From an uncultured Paraglaciecola sp. (GTDB taxonomy: Bacteria > Pseudomonadota > Gammaproteobacteria > Enterobacterales > Alteromonadaceae), in contig CAJQKX010000848.1 of assembly GCA_905479025.1 (NCBI GenBank), positions 1 through 11,439 of the forward strand: 11,439 nt of DNA, in the 5' to 3' direction. The notes beneath the pieces were generated by a model. That model saw only the letters and a program-made list of their open reading frames with translations. It ran no database searches and was not told where the DNA came from. This document shows, in pieces, positions 1 to 8,765 of this stretch; the first letter of the stretch is position 1, and each line of letters opens with the position of its first letter. Both the position numbers and the translations under genes were made by a program.

Positions 1-216
1 CTTGTATTGGGTGACCACCCCCACATTGCGGATCCCTGAATTAATACAATTGGATAATGGAAAGTCGATAATACGAAACTTACCGCCAAAATATAATGCA
101 GGTTTTGCTCGCCAATTAGTCAATTCATAAAGTCTTGAGCCTCTTCCTCCAGCTAAAATGAGTGCGTAGGTATCACGTGTTAAATTACTGATATAACGAG
201 ACGCTTGGTTCGCCAT
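1..216 (-). CDS. glgC: Glucose-1-phosphate adenylyltransferase, N-terminal part (cut by window edge)
   Basis: The 72 N-terminal residues of ADP-glucose pyrophosphorylase are present; the rest lies beyond the left edge. The enzyme makes ADP-glucose from glucose-1-phosphate and ATP, the committed step of bacterial glycogen synthesis in the cytoplasm. The translation shows the nucleotide-binding loop [16 protein letters not shown] at about residues 18-33, followed by a stretch reading [17 protein letters not shown] and then [17 protein letters not shown]. This pattern is characteristic of GlgC and closely resembles the E. coli protein. The ATG is supported by an AGGAGAAGGG Shine-Dalgarno sequence a few bases upstream (plus-strand 221-230). 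It is transcribed leftward, so its promoter should lie between 217 and about 500, but I could not fix a convincing -35/-10 pair. Identity is clear although only about a sixth of the protein is visible. Confidence 0.95.
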   Translation of the reverse strand, partial: MANQASRYISNLTRDTYALILAGGRGSRLYELTNWRAKPALYFGGKFRIIDFPLSNCINSGIRNVGVVTQYK

Positions 217-611
217 AAATCCCTTCTCCTGTAGGTTAACATTACTTTATTTGTCTTTAATTTTCATCAAGACATAATCGAGTTTACACGACAGCTAAGT
301 AAATTCAATCAGGACTATTTGAGGGAGCAAATAAAATTTTTTTTGGTGGAAATATTAATTTTAGACAATAATAGATTAGATCCAGTTAAGGAAAAACCTT
401 GCCTAAAATTACTTATTTGGTCTTCGATTAAATCGCCATGTTTGAATTGGTTGGTGCAGTTAAAATTTTAGCTTTATCGCTCGTAAATATAGAGGTGGTA
501 TCAAACATGGTCTGTTTGAAAGGGTAATGTTAATTCAGCAGCAGGAATTAGACTAGCTGTTAAATGAGTTGATGATGTACTCATAATCAAAATATAAGTT
601 TTCTGCATACA

Positions 612-660
612 GCGCCACACTTTTGGCTTTTGACATGGATATCGTGCGCCACACTTTTGG
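612..660. repeat. 15-bp direct repeat, period 34
   Basis: GCGCCACACTTTTGG occurs at 612-626 and again, perfectly, at 646-660. Each copy is followed by a related GACATG/ACATG stretch, so the similarity continues slightly beyond the perfect core. The copies lie within otherwise non-coding DNA. Their origin is unknown: they may be a small duplication, remnants of an interspersed element or a protein-binding site. Confidence 0.7.
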
Positions 661-950
661 ACATGAAATTGCCACGCACCTAGCAAGTCGTTTGATCATG
701 TTAGATCACTGATATGGAGGGCAGGCGCAATATATAAAAAGTTCTACAGCCAAAAATACAGGACCATTCATTTGCCCCCTTTACTGGATAATTAAGCATC
801 TTAACTAACCACTATCAGTAGATAATTAACGCAGCAAGCTGAGCCCAATCAATTTCACACATCGATATCGCTAAAGTGCTCAGAAAAGCGAACTATAGGC
901 CACTGAAACCACGATGCTAATAGATGTATACCAAAGTATTAGAAGTGAAA

Positions 951-988
951 TGCCATTCAGCAATCTAAAACCTTAGATGCAGATGGCA
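951..988 (-). terminator. Possible terminator of lgt (imperfect hairpin)
   Basis: TGCCAT (951-956) pairs with ATGGCA (983-988). A second helix inside it pairs GCA-TCT (960-966, with one bulged A) against AGATGC (975-980). The hairpin begins about 22 bases after the lgt stop. On the minus strand it is followed only by a broken T-rich run, so it is a weak or imperfect intrinsic terminator. The plus-strand side also has a short T run (990-996), so it might work in either direction. Confidence 0.4.
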
Positions 989-1010
989 CTTTTATTATGT
1001 AAAAAATTGG

Positions 1011-1793
1011 TTAAGCGCGGCTTTTTTTCCATGCATTAAATAACAAATAAATACCGACAACAAAAAAAGGAATACTTAGTAGTTGTCCCGTGTTTATGAG
1101 CGTATCTGAGGCGTAAGCGGCTTGTTTGACTTTTACAAATTCGATGAGATATCTAGCGGTAAATACTAAACATAAAAAACCACCAAATAGTGCACCTGAT
1201 TGCTTTTTGATATTTGAAAAGCGGTATAACAATATCAATGCTATAAATATGCTCAAGTAAGATAATGACTCATAAAGCTGGGCTGGGTGCCGAGGCAGTA
1301 GGTCAATACGCGCAAATACCACGGCCCAAGGTACATCAGTCTGAATACCAATAATTTCAGAATTCATAAAATTAGCAAAACGCACAAAGAAGCCAAACAA
1401 TGCGGTCGCAATAGCGAGTCTGTCTAATAACCACAAATATTTAACTTTATGTTTTCTTTGGAAAAAATATACCGCAATGATCACACCTAAACCACCCCCA
1501 TGGCTGGCAAGACCTCCCTCCCATATAGCGAGTATTTTCAGTGGGTTACTAAAGTAAAACCCTGGGTCATAGAATAAACAATGACCAAGTCTAGCACCCA
1601 CAATAATGCCGAAAACACAATACATCAAAAGTGAATCAAGTAATTCCAGTTTTATTTTTTCTTGTCGGAAAATCCATTTCATGACGTGCAAACCAGCTAA
1701 AATAGCTGTGGCAAATAAGGCACCATACCAATGTATTTTCAATCCCAAAAATTCAATTAATACTGGATTTACGTCCCAAGTAAAAAATTCCAT
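1011..1793 (-). CDS. lgt: Phosphatidylglycerol:prolipoprotein diacylglyceryl transferase, Bacteroidota-like
   Basis: Lgt moves a diacylglyceryl group from phosphatidylglycerol to the lipobox cysteine of prolipoproteins, the first step of lipoprotein maturation in the inner membrane. The 260-aa protein is strongly hydrophobic with about seven probable membrane segments. Expected key residues are visible: HWYG (Tyr23), GGLASHGG (His98, equivalent to the essential E. coli His103), the Lgt signature around Arg138 (VRFANFMNSEIIG) and Arg214 in TARYLIEF (equivalent to E. coli Arg239). The signature differs from the usual RxGNFxNGE: Gly is replaced by Ala140 and the core reads NFMNSE. NSEIIG, GARLGHCLFY and PRHPAQLYE are features I associate with Bacteroidota Lgt, so horizontal origin is likely (inference). 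The ATG has AAGGTGG upstream (1799-1805). It is separated from the liu operon by 87 bases and has its own candidate promoter. The usual gammaproteobacterial partner thyA is absent. Confidence 0.93.
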   Translation of the reverse strand: MEFFTWDVNPVLIEFLGLKIHWYGALFATAILAGLHVMKWIFRQEKIKLELLDSLLMYCVFGIIVGARLGHCLFYDPGFYFSNPLKILAIWEGGLASHGGGLGVIIAVYFFQRKHKVKYLWLLDRLAIATALFGFFVRFANFMNSEIIGIQTDVPWAVVFARIDLLPRHPAQLYESLSYLSIFIALILLYRFSNIKKQSGALFGGFLCLVFTARYLIEFVKVKQAAYASDTLINTGQLLSIPFFVVGIYLLFNAWKKSRA

Positions 1794-1833
1794 TCAACCC
1801 ACCTTACTGCTGTTCGTGTAACTAAAGAATATC

Positions 1834-1861
1834 AATATATTCTACCCAAATGACTTTTCAA
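1834..1861 (-). promoter_or_regulatory. Candidate sigma70 promoter for lgt
   Basis: On the minus strand TTGAAA (1861-1856) is followed after 16 bases by TATATT (1839-1834). Each hexamer matches the sigma70 consensus at 5 of 6 positions. Transcription would start near 1827, giving a leader of about 33 bases before the lgt ATG. This suggests lgt is not solely dependent on the liu operon. It is a prediction from consensus matching only. Confidence 0.5.
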
Positions 1862-1880
1862 ACACGTGCTACTTTATCAC

Positions 1881-2114
1881 TTAATCGCGTTTTTTGATGG
1901 CAAAGCGAGGCGGATGACCACTGATAACAACGTAATAAGCTAGTATGCATAACATTGAAAAGATGATCATACTGATGGAAATACTTTGCCATCCATCAAA
2001 AAAAAGTGTGTAAAGTAACATACCCACAACTATTATTGTGGGCGATGCGGTTAGTGCAATCATCACTCTGACATTAGCCGGTAGTGTGGGGCGAGATGTG
2101 TTTTGTTCAGTCAA
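1881..2114 (-). CDS. Small two-helix membrane protein, last gene of the liu operon
   Basis: I do not recognise this 77-aa protein. It has a polar N-terminus, two hydrophobic segments at about residues 16-39 and 45-65 separated by a short DGWQ turn, and a basic tail ending in KKRD. It therefore probably forms a helical hairpin in the inner membrane. The proposed start is TTG at 2114-2112, only four bases after the liuE stop. AAGGA, overlapping the end of liuE, lies 8 bases upstream, which favours this start and suggests translational coupling. The later Met18 would cut into the first helix. Position makes it the distal gene of the leucine degradation operon. No enzymatic motif is visible, and any role linked to leucine catabolism is speculation. 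Confidence 0.75.
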   Translation of the reverse strand: MTEQNTSRPTLPANVRVMIALTASPTIIVVGMLLYTLFFDGWQSISISMIIFSMLCILAYYVVISGHPPRFAIKKRD

Positions 2115-2118
2115 AAAA

Positions 2119-3018
2119 TTATCCTTCTGCTGTTATTGCTCGAGCTACTTTGGAGTTCGATTGTCTACCTAAGGCTTGCATCATTGTTAATCCTGCCTGA
2201 GTCAGCTGATTAAGATTGATACCTGTTTCGATATTCATACCATCGAGCATATAGATTAAATCTTCTGTGGCGACATTGCCAGAGGCACCTTTTGCATAAG
2301 GGCAGCCACCTAAACCTGATACCGCACTATCTATCACTGATATACCCTGTTGCAGGGCAACCAATATATTAGCCAATGCTTGGCCGAAGGTGTCATGAAA
2401 ATGTATGGCTAGTTTATCTTCTGGGATATGGTTTAAAACGGCATCTAACATTTGTTGTGTTTTTACTGGCGTCCCTGCACCGATGGTATCGCCTAAGGAC
2501 ACTTCATAGCAGCCCATCTCGATTAACAGTTGACTAACCTCTACCACTTTTTGAGGGGCAATATAGCCTTCATAAGGACAACCCAATACACAAGATACAT
2601 AACCCCGAACAGGAAGTTGATGCTTCTGCGCCAGCTCTATCACTGGTAAAAAGCGCTCAAGGCTTTCGGCGATAGAACAATTAATATTTTTTTGCGAAAA
2701 GGCCTCTGACGCGGCACCAAAAATAGCCACTTCGTCAGCTTTTGCCTCGATGGCTGCCTCCATACCTTGTAAATTAGGAGTGAGCGCTGTGTACCGTACA
2801 TTATGTTGTCGTTTAATGTGCTGGAACACAGCAGCACTGTCAGCCATTTGTGGGACCCACTTAGGTGATACAAAACTTCCGGTTTCTATCACACTACAAC
2901 CTGCTGCAGCTAATTGTTCGACTAATGCAACCTTGGCCGCTAAGGACACTAAACCTTGCTCATTTTGTAAACCGTCTCTTGGGCCTACTTCGACTATTTT
3001 GACCGACTTAGGTAACAT
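2119..3018 (-). CDS. liuE: Hydroxymethylglutaryl-CoA lyase
   Basis: The 299-aa enzyme cleaves 3-hydroxy-3-methylglutaryl-CoA to acetyl-CoA and acetoacetate, the last step of the leucine/isovalerate pathway. It is a TIM-barrel protein of the HMGL-like family, with length typical for bacterial members (about 300 aa). [12 protein letters not shown] at residues 10-20 carries the metal and catalytic residues (Arg14, Asp15). IHFHDTFGQ supplies the metal-binding His206 and His208. The HMG-CoA lyase signature [20 protein letters not shown] contains the active-site loop Cys239 and Asn248. All expected residues are present. Its ATG lies inside the last codons of liuD, an 11-base overlap that implies translational coupling. 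It is also called mvaB or HMGCL in other organisms. Confidence 0.96.
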   Translation of the reverse strand: MLPKSVKIVEVGPRDGLQNEQGLVSLAAKVALVEQLAAAGCSVIETGSFVSPKWVPQMADSAAVFQHIKRQHNVRYTALTPNLQGMEAAIEAKADEVAIFGAASEAFSQKNINCSIAESLERFLPVIELAQKHQLPVRGYVSCVLGCPYEGYIAPQKVVEVSQLLIEMGCYEVSLGDTIGAGTPVKTQQMLDAVLNHIPEDKLAIHFHDTFGQALANILVALQQGISVIDSAVSGLGGCPYAKGASGNVATEDLIYMLDGMNIETGINLNQLTQAGLTMMQALGRQSNSKVARAITAEG

Positions 3019-5110
3019 TCTTAGATGACTCTTTGTTAGTTTTTTTGGGTTGTATAACTTGAACAGTTTGAAAAGTCAGTAATTCGGCACCGCCATCTAC
3101 CAACTCACCTGTTTTAAAATAAAATTCACTGACGCTACCAGTGGCAGGGGCTTTTAGACTGTGTTCCATTTTCATGGCTTCCATCACCATTAAGGTTTGA
3201 CCTAGTTTAACTTGCTCACCTGGTTCGACTAAAATAGCGACCACGGTGCCGTTCATAGGCGCGATAAATCCCGCGTCGGCATTATTGTCTTGGGTATTAC
3301 CTATATCAGCCTGTAATGATTTAAATCGGATGACCTTACCATGACAAAATACCGAGTGGCCATCTTGATGGGCGTTAACAATGGCGAGTGTTTTGTGACC
3401 ATTGATGGTGGATATGAGCTGGTTTTTTTCAATCACACCTGCGCACTGATAGTCTTGCTGGTCGACGTTGATATGAAACACACTTTGGCTGCCAGTTTTT
3501 GATTGGCTGAAGGCTTTTGATTGGCTGAAGGCTCCTGAGTGACTAACGGCTCCTGATTGACTCACTTGTACTGAAAAAGTGTTGTCGCCAACCATTAATT
3601 CTAGGTTTTGGAGGTGTTGCTCATTCGCTCGCCACGCATTACTCGACGACCAAGGTGAATATGGGTCTTGAACATTTGACGCGCTGTTTTGTTGACTACT
3701 GAGCATCAAATACAATACAGCTATGGGTAATAAATTCTTGATATCTTGCTTATCATTAAGCAGTAACAAGTCATGATTTTTTTCTATAAAACCAGTGTCA
3801 ATTTGCTCAGACTTAAAGGGACCACTACTGGCTAAGTTATACAAAAAATCAATATTTGTGACGACACCGTCAATATGATATTCGGTCAAGGCTTTGGTTA
3901 ATCTTGCTAGGGCTTTGTCTCGGTTTTCGTCCCAAACAATTAATTTTGCGATCATCGGGTCATAAAAGATAGAGACTTCATCACCTTGAACCACACCCGT
4001 ATCTACGCGAACATGCCCCGATTCAACGGGTGGATGCAGTAGAGATAATCGGCCGGTTGCGGGTAGGAAATCATTATGTCGATCTTCAGCATAAATTCTT
4101 GCTTCAAAAGCATGACCATTAATTTTTAGGGCATCTTGTGGCAATGGCAAGGGTTCGTTGTTGGCGACTCGCAGTTGCCATTCAACTAAATCCTGTCCAG
4201 TGATCATTTCAGTGACGGGATGTTCGACCTGTAAACGGGTATTCATTTCCATAAAATAGAATTGTCCATCACTGTCTAATAAAAACTCTACTGTGCCAGC
4301 TCCGGCGTAATGGATGGCTTTTGCTGCTTTTAATGCGGCTTCGCCCATTTGGGTTCGTAGTTCTTCGGTCATGCCAAAAGCAGGGGCTTCTTCTATGATT
4401 TTTTGATGGCGACGTTGTACCGAGCAGTCGCGCTCAAACAAATAGACGCCATCGCCAAAGTTATCACAGAAAATTTGGATTTCAACGTGACGAGGTGCGG
4501 TGAGGTATTTTTCGACTAACATCAAATCATCGTTAAAGCTCGACATCGCCTCACGTTTTGCGGCTGCTAACGCATCGTCAAATTCGCTACTTGTCCATAC
4601 TTGGCGCATGCCTTTACCACCCCCACCGGCAGCCGCTTTGAGCAATACAGGGTAGCCCATTTTGTCAGCATGGGACTTTAACCCCTCGACACTTTGGTCG
4701 TTACCATGATATCCAGGTACTAATGGCACCTTGGCAAGCTCCATTATATTTTTGGCTGCCGATTTTGAACCCATAGCCTCAATAGCGCTGACAGGAGGAC
4801 CGACAAAGACAATATTATGTTGCTTACACAAATTAGCAAAGATGGCGTTTTCTGATAAAAATCCATAACCAGGATGAATTGCATCAGCACCCACTTTAAG
4901 GGCGATTTGAATGATTTTTTCAGCTTGCAGATAACTCTCTTTAGAGGGAGAGGGGCCAACATGAAATGCTTCGTCAGCCATTTTTACATGTAAGGCTTGT
5001 TGGTCGGCATCTGAATACAAGGCAACGGTTAATATACCCATACGTTTAGCTGTTTTGATGATGCGGCAACTAATTTCTCCGCGATTAGCAATCAACAATT
5101 TAGTGAACAT
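3008..5110 (-). CDS. liuD: 3-methylcrotonyl-CoA carboxylase, biotin-containing alpha subunit
   Basis: This subunit carboxylates its own biotin using ATP and bicarbonate, and LiuB then transfers the carboxyl group to 3-methylcrotonyl-CoA. The 700-aa protein begins with a biotin carboxylase N-domain ([23 protein letters not shown]). An ATP-grasp domain follows (glycine-rich loop [13 protein letters not shown] at 158-170; [15 protein letters not shown] near 288-302), then the biotin carboxylase C-domain to about 450. A BT-type linker region leads to a C-terminal biotinyl domain with VMEAMKMEH, where Lys647 is the biotinylation site. About 30-40 residues exceed the usual 660-670. The excess includes Ser/Gln-rich 6-residue repeats at about 515-538 and a Lys-rich tail after residue 680. 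GGAG stands 7 bases before the ATG. It lies 11 bases after liuC and overlaps liuE by 11 bases. The gene order excludes acetyl- or propionyl-CoA carboxylase as better names. Confidence 0.95.
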   Translation of the reverse strand: MFTKLLIANRGEISCRIIKTAKRMGILTVALYSDADQQALHVKMADEAFHVGPSPSKESYLQAEKIIQIALKVGADAIHPGYGFLSENAIFANLCKQHNIVFVGPPVSAIEAMGSKSAAKNIMELAKVPLVPGYHGNDQSVEGLKSHADKMGYPVLLKAAAGGGGKGMRQVWTSSEFDDALAAAKREAMSSFNDDLMLVEKYLTAPRHVEIQIFCDNFGDGVYLFERDCSVQRRHQKIIEEAPAFGMTEELRTQMGEAALKAAKAIHYAGAGTVEFLLDSDGQFYFMEMNTRLQVEHPVTEMITGQDLVEWQLRVANNEPLPLPQDALKINGHAFEARIYAEDRHNDFLPATGRLSLLHPPVESGHVRVDTGVVQGDEVSIFYDPMIAKLIVWDENRDKALARLTKALTEYHIDGVVTNIDFLYNLASSGPFKSEQIDTGFIEKNHDLLLLNDKQDIKNLLPIAVLYLMLSSQQNSASNVQDPYSPWSSSNAWRANEQHLQNLELMVGDNTFSVQVSQSGAVSHSGAFSQSKAFSQSKTGSQSVFHINVDQQDYQCAGVIEKNQLISTINGHKTLAIVNAHQDGHSVFCHGKVIRFKSLQADIGNTQDNNADAGFIAPMNGTVVAILVEPGEQVKLGQTLMVMEAMKMEHSLKAPATGSVSEFYFKTGELVDGGAELLTFQTVQVIQPKKTNKESSKNVT
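3497..3568 (-). repeat. Four 18-bp in-frame tandem repeats inside liuD
   Basis: Two perfect consecutive copies of TTTTGATTGGCTGAAGGC (plus-strand reading) occupy 3497-3514 and 3515-3532. Two diverged copies follow at 3533-3550 and 3551-3568. Each unit encodes six residues, giving the series [23 protein letters not shown] with minor changes. The array lies between the biotin carboxylase core and the biotinyl domain. Because the unit is a multiple of three, gain or loss of copies keeps the frame. Confidence 0.9.
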
Positions 5111-5121
5111 GGTTTACTCCG

Positions 5122-5916
5122 TTATCCTTTTATCCAGTTGGCTCGGCGTTTCTGTAAAAACGCATTGAGGCCTTCTTGACCTTCGTCAGACACCCTAAGC
5201 TCGGCAATTTTCTCACTAGTTGTCGCTAAAAGTGCATCAGATATAGGTTTATTCTGAACGTCAAAAATAAGCTGTTTGGCTGCTCGAATTGCTGCAGGTG
5301 AGTTTTTAAGAATATGCTCAATTAAGTTCTCAATGGTGCTGTCTAACTCTTCCTCTACCACGGCTTCACTAAGTAAGCCTAGACGTCTGGCACGGCGCGC
5401 AGAAAATACTTCGGCTGTGGTAAAATAACGCCTAGCGACTCTTGCGCCTATGGCATCAATCACATATGGACTAATGGTGGCTGGGGCCAATCCAAGCTTT
5501 ACCTCACTTAAACAAAACTTACTTAACTTGCTACCAATGGCCATATCGCAACAAGCAACCAGACCCACGGCACCGCCAAAAGCAGCACCTTGCACTTTAG
5601 CTATAGTGGGTTTATCAAGAGTATTAAGGATGAAAAACATCCTGGCTAAGGCATTGGCATCAGCCAAGTTCTGCTCATAGCTATACATTGCGATGCGCTG
5701 CATCCAGTTTAAATCGGCGCCAGCACTAAAGCTTTTTCCCACTGCTGCCAATATCATGACCCGAATATCATTATTCTGATCAACGCGGCTAAATATGTCG
5801 GTTAGTTGCAGGATCAACTTATCGTCAAAAGCATTATGGATCTCAGGCTGATTTAAGGTGACGGTGGCGACACCTCTCTCATCTATTTCAAATAAAACGT
5901 TATCGGTTTGATTCAT
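5122..5916 (-). CDS. liuC: Methylglutaconyl-CoA hydratase (crotonase family)
   Basis: The enzyme hydrates 3-methylglutaconyl-CoA to HMG-CoA, linking the carboxylase to the lyase. I chose the ATG at 5916 (264 aa, MNQTDNVLFE), because AAGGA lies about 10 bases upstream (5927-5931) and family members start at a comparable point. The longer frame from a TTG at 5949 would overlap the end of liuB. Crotonase features are KSFSAGADLNWM (61-72) and GAAFGGAVGL (110-119), which form the CoA-binding and oxyanion-hole regions. SEVKLGLAPATISPYV (137-152) contains the catalytic Glu138. The second glutamate of classical enoyl-CoA hydratase is replaced by Gly118. As I recall, this also holds for other bacterial LiuC/AtuE proteins, so I do not take it as inactivation. 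AtuE-like gamma-carboxygeranoyl-CoA hydratase is the main alternative, but the complete liu context argues for LiuC. Confidence 0.93.
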   Translation of the reverse strand: MNQTDNVLFEIDERGVATVTLNQPEIHNAFDDKLILQLTDIFSRVDQNNDIRVMILAAVGKSFSAGADLNWMQRIAMYSYEQNLADANALARMFFILNTLDKPTIAKVQGAAFGGAVGLVACCDMAIGSKLSKFCLSEVKLGLAPATISPYVIDAIGARVARRYFTTAEVFSARRARRLGLLSEAVVEEELDSTIENLIEHILKNSPAAIRAAKQLIFDVQNKPISDALLATTSEKIAELRVSDEGQEGLNAFLQKRRANWIKG

Positions 5917-5929
5917 TATATTCTCATCC

Positions 5930-7537
5930 TTACATTCTAAAGACGCCAAACCGGGTGTCCTCTATAGGTTTATTTAAACTTGCTGAAATACATAGGCCTA
6001 GCACCTGACGTGTGTCAGCTGGATCTATTACACCGTCGTCCCACAAACGCGCTGAAGCATAATATGGATGACCTTGGGTTTCGTAGGTATCAATAATGGG
6101 TTGTTTGAACTGTGTTTCTTGTTCTGCACTCCATTGCTCATTGCTTCGCTCTTTTTGTTCGCGTTTGACTTGCGCCAGTACACCGGCTGCTTGTTCACCG
6201 CCCATCACAGATATACGGGCATTAGGCCACATAAACATAAAACGTGGATCATAGGCGCGGCCACACATGCCGTAATTACCTGCACCAAAACTCCCCCCAA
6301 TCAAAATGGTAAATTTAGGTACTTTAGCGCACGCTACAGCGGTCACCATTTTTGCGCCATGTTTTGCTATGCCGCCTGCTTCGTATTGTTTGCCCACCAT
6401 AAAACCAGTAATGTTCTGTAGAAATACTAAGGGGATTTTACGCTGTGCGCAGAGCTCAATAAAATGTGCGCCTTTTTGTGCCGACTCTGAAAATAAAATA
6501 CCGTTGTTGGCGACAATGCCCACCGGGTAACCAAAAATCCTGGCAAAACCACAGATCAATGTTTGACCATACAACGCTTTGAATTCATCAAATTCTGAGC
6601 CATCTACCACGCGTGTAATCACTTCTCTCACATCATAGGGTTGGCGTTTATCTTTTGGGATAACCCCATAAATTTCGTCATTTGCATAAGCTGGCTCAAC
6701 AGGCTCGCGCACATCAAGTTCAATTGATTTTGTACGGTTTAGTCTGGCGATTACGTCTCTGGCAATTTTTAATGCGTGATGGTCGTTGTTGGCTAAATGA
6801 TCGACCACTCCTGATGTACGACAATGCACATCGCCCCCCCCTAAGTCTTGTGCACTGACCACTTCACCTGTGGCCGCTTTCACTAAAGGAGGACCGCCAA
6901 GAAAAATGGTGCCTTGGTCTTTCACAATAATAGACTCGTCAGCCATGGCCGGCACGTAAGCGCCTCCCGCGGTACATGAGCCCATTACCACAGCAATTTG
7001 GGGGATGTTTTGCGCTGATAAGTTAGCTTGATTGAAAAATATTCGGCCAAAATGTTCTCTGTCAGGAAACACTTCATCTTGACGAGGCAAATTGGCCCCA
7101 CCTGAGTCGACTAAATAGATACAAGGCAAATTATTTTGTTCTGCTATGGTTTGGGCCCGTAAGTGCTTTTTCACTGTTAACGGGTAATAACTCCCCCCTT
7201 TTACGGTCGCATCGTTGGCTACTATCATACATTCGATGCCAGATACACGGCCTATGCCCGCAATCACCCCCGCTGCAGGTACATTGTCTTCATACACTCG
7301 GTATGCAGCAAACTGTGACAATTCTAAAAATGGCGACCCAGGGTCAAGCAGGGTATTGATCCTCTCCCTTGGAAGCAGTTTTCCTCGACCAATATGCCTT
7401 TGGTTCGCATTGTCGCCACCGCCATTTTTGATTGTCGCAATTTTATCTTTTAGGTCGTCTACTTGCACTTGCATATGAAGTGCGTTAACCATAAATTCTT
7501 GGCTTTTAGTATTTAGCTTACTGATGATTTTCGGCAC
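5930..7537 (-). CDS. liuB: 3-methylcrotonyl-CoA carboxylase, carboxyltransferase beta subunit
   Basis: LiuB transfers CO2 from the biotin of LiuD to 3-methylcrotonyl-CoA. The 535-aa protein has the normal length for this subunit and contains the two crotonase-like carboxyltransferase halves. The N-half includes [20 protein letters not shown] (50-69), [12 protein letters not shown] (142-153) and [17 protein letters not shown] (185-201). The C-half includes [17 protein letters not shown] (344-360), [21 protein letters not shown] (372-392) and [18 protein letters not shown] (414-431), the pattern typical of MCC and not of propionyl-CoA carboxylase. The start codon is GTG at 7537-7535, supported by GGAG 7 bases upstream (7545-7548). 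It is 58 bases downstream of liuA, the largest gap in the core operon, and two bases short of the liuC Shine-Dalgarno core. Confidence 0.96.
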   Translation of the reverse strand: MPKIISKLNTKSQEFMVNALHMQVQVDDLKDKIATIKNGGGDNANQRHIGRGKLLPRERINTLLDPGSPFLELSQFAAYRVYEDNVPAAGVIAGIGRVSGIECMIVANDATVKGGSYYPLTVKKHLRAQTIAEQNNLPCIYLVDSGGANLPRQDEVFPDREHFGRIFFNQANLSAQNIPQIAVVMGSCTAGGAYVPAMADESIIVKDQGTIFLGGPPLVKAATGEVVSAQDLGGGDVHCRTSGVVDHLANNDHHALKIARDVIARLNRTKSIELDVREPVEPAYANDEIYGVIPKDKRQPYDVREVITRVVDGSEFDEFKALYGQTLICGFARIFGYPVGIVANNGILFSESAQKGAHFIELCAQRKIPLVFLQNITGFMVGKQYEAGGIAKHGAKMVTAVACAKVPKFTILIGGSFGAGNYGMCGRAYDPRFMFMWPNARISVMGGEQAAGVLAQVKREQKERSNEQWSAEQETQFKQPIIDTYETQGHPYYASARLWDDGVIDPADTRQVLGLCISASLNKPIEDTRFGVFRM

Positions 7538-7595
7538 AGTACTGCTCCAGTTATTTGCTGTAGGAGATTTTAAAACAAGCTTTTAAATAAGCCAT

Positions 7596-8765
7596 TTAAG
7601 CGGACTCTTTAAACAACTCTCGACCAATCAACATTCTACGAATTTCAGACGTCCCCGCGCCAATTTCATACAACTTGGCATCTCGTAATAAACGCCCCGC
7701 TGGAAATTCGTTGATGTAGCCATTGCCTCCTAGAAGCTGAATCGCGTCTAAAGCCATTTTTGTCGCCAGCTCTGCAGAATAAAGGATTGCGCCTGCTGAA
7801 TCTTTACGGGTGGTCTCACCTCTGTCACATGAACGTGCCACGGTATAAACATTAGCTCTTGCAGCGTTCATTTGGGTGTACATATCAGCTACTTTGCCTT
7901 GAACCAATTGAAACTCACCAATCGATTGTCCAAACTGTTTACGGTCATGGATATAAGGCACGACTAAGTCCATACACGCTTGCATGATACCCAGCGGTCC
8001 TCCGGATAGAACGACACGTTCGTAATCCAAACCACTCATCAACACTCTTGCGCCACTGCCTTCTTGGCCTAGTATGTTTTCTTGTGGCACCTCACAGTCT
8101 TGAAAAACCAGTTCGCAGGTATTGGACGAGCGCATCCCTAATTTGTCCAACTTCTGCGCTTGGGTAAATCCTGGCGTACCGCGTTCAACGATAAATGCGG
8201 TCATGCCTTTGGCACCTGCAGATACATCGGTTTTGGCATACACTACGAAGGTATGCGCATCAGGACCATTGGTGATCCACATTTTGCTGCCATTTAACAC
8301 ATACACATCGCCGCGTTTGTCAGCACGCAGTTTCATGCTAACAACATCTGAACCTGCGTTTGGCTCACTCATCGCTAAGGCGCCGATATGTTCACCGCTG
8401 ACTAACTTGGGTAAGTAGGTGTGTTTCTGTGCATCGCTGCCGTTTTTGTGGATTTGATTAACACATAAATTTGAATGTGCGCCGTAACTTAACCCCATAC
8501 CTGCTGAAGCACGGCTGACTTCTTCCATTGCAATAACGTGGGCCAAATAGCCCATATCAGAACCGCCGTATTGTTCACCAACCGTCACGCCTAACAGCCC
8601 CATTGCACCTAGTTTTGGCCATAACTCATTAGGAAAACTATTATTTTTGTCTGCCTTGTCGGCTAAGGGAGCGATTTCACCTTGGGCGAAGTTATATACA
8701 TGGTCACGCAACATATCGATATCTTCACCGAGACCAAAATTTAACGTTGGATAGAGGGCATTCAT
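7596..8765 (-). CDS. liuA: Isovaleryl-CoA dehydrogenase
   Basis: This flavoprotein oxidises isovaleryl-CoA to 3-methylcrotonyl-CoA and passes electrons to electron-transferring flavoprotein. The 389-aa protein has the three-part acyl-CoA dehydrogenase fold. Signature 1 is seen at about 130-142 ([13 protein letters not shown]) and signature 2 toward the C-terminus ([22 protein letters not shown]). The catalytic base is recognisable as Glu249 in [13 protein letters not shown], equivalent to human IVD Glu254. The position used as the base by medium-chain enzymes is instead Gly in [12 protein letters not shown]. This combination marks isovaleryl-CoA dehydrogenase. Its ATG overlaps the liuR stop as ATGA, so the regulator and first enzyme are translationally coupled. 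Confidence 0.97.
   Translation of the reverse strand: MNALYPTLNFGLGEDIDMLRDHVYNFAQGEIAPLADKADKNNSFPNELWPKLGAMGLLGVTVGEQYGGSDMGYLAHVIAMEEVSRASAGMGLSYGAHSNLCVNQIHKNGSDAQKHTYLPKLVSGEHIGALAMSEPNAGSDVVSMKLRADKRGDVYVLNGSKMWITNGPDAHTFVVYAKTDVSAGAKGMTAFIVERGTPGFTQAQKLDKLGMRSSNTCELVFQDCEVPQENILGQEGSGARVLMSGLDYERVVLSGGPLGIMQACMDLVVPYIHDRKQFGQSIGEFQLVQGKVADMYTQMNAARANVYTVARSCDRGETTRKDSAGAILYSAELATKMALDAIQLLGGNGYINEFPAGRLLRDAKLYEIGAGTSEIRRMLIGRELFKESA

Larger units (their letters stand above)
217..1010. other. Long intergenic region between glgC and lgt, no convincing gene
   Basis: This stretch of about 790 bases is AT-rich and broken by stops in all frames. The longest open frame (minus, 501-686, 61 codons) has no clear ribosome binding site and no recognisable motif. 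It overlaps by eight bases a second 26-codon frame (minus, 428-508). The two could be pieces of a decayed gene but neither resembles a family I know. The region holds a 15-bp direct repeat at 612-626 and 646-660, and an imperfect hairpin near 951-988. The leader and promoter of glgC must be in the left part. I found no tRNA, rRNA or insertion-sequence ends. Confidence 0.6.

Noticed and set aside
5464..5478. LiuC lacking one of the two classical enoyl-CoA hydratase glutamates (Gly118 in its place)
   Set aside because: As I recall, this is normal for the bacterial LiuC/AtuE subgroup, and Glu138 is kept, so I do not treat it as a disabled enzyme.
5917..5949. Longer liuC start from a TTG at 5949
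   Set aside because: It would overlap liuB by 20 bases and add 11 residues not expected for the family. The ATG at 5916 has AAGGA at a workable distance.
7215..7478. Plus-strand open frames opposite liuB, and similar ones opposite liuA, liuC, liuD, liuE and liuR
   Set aside because: They are antisense shadows of strongly conserved enzyme genes and have no motifs or independent start signals.
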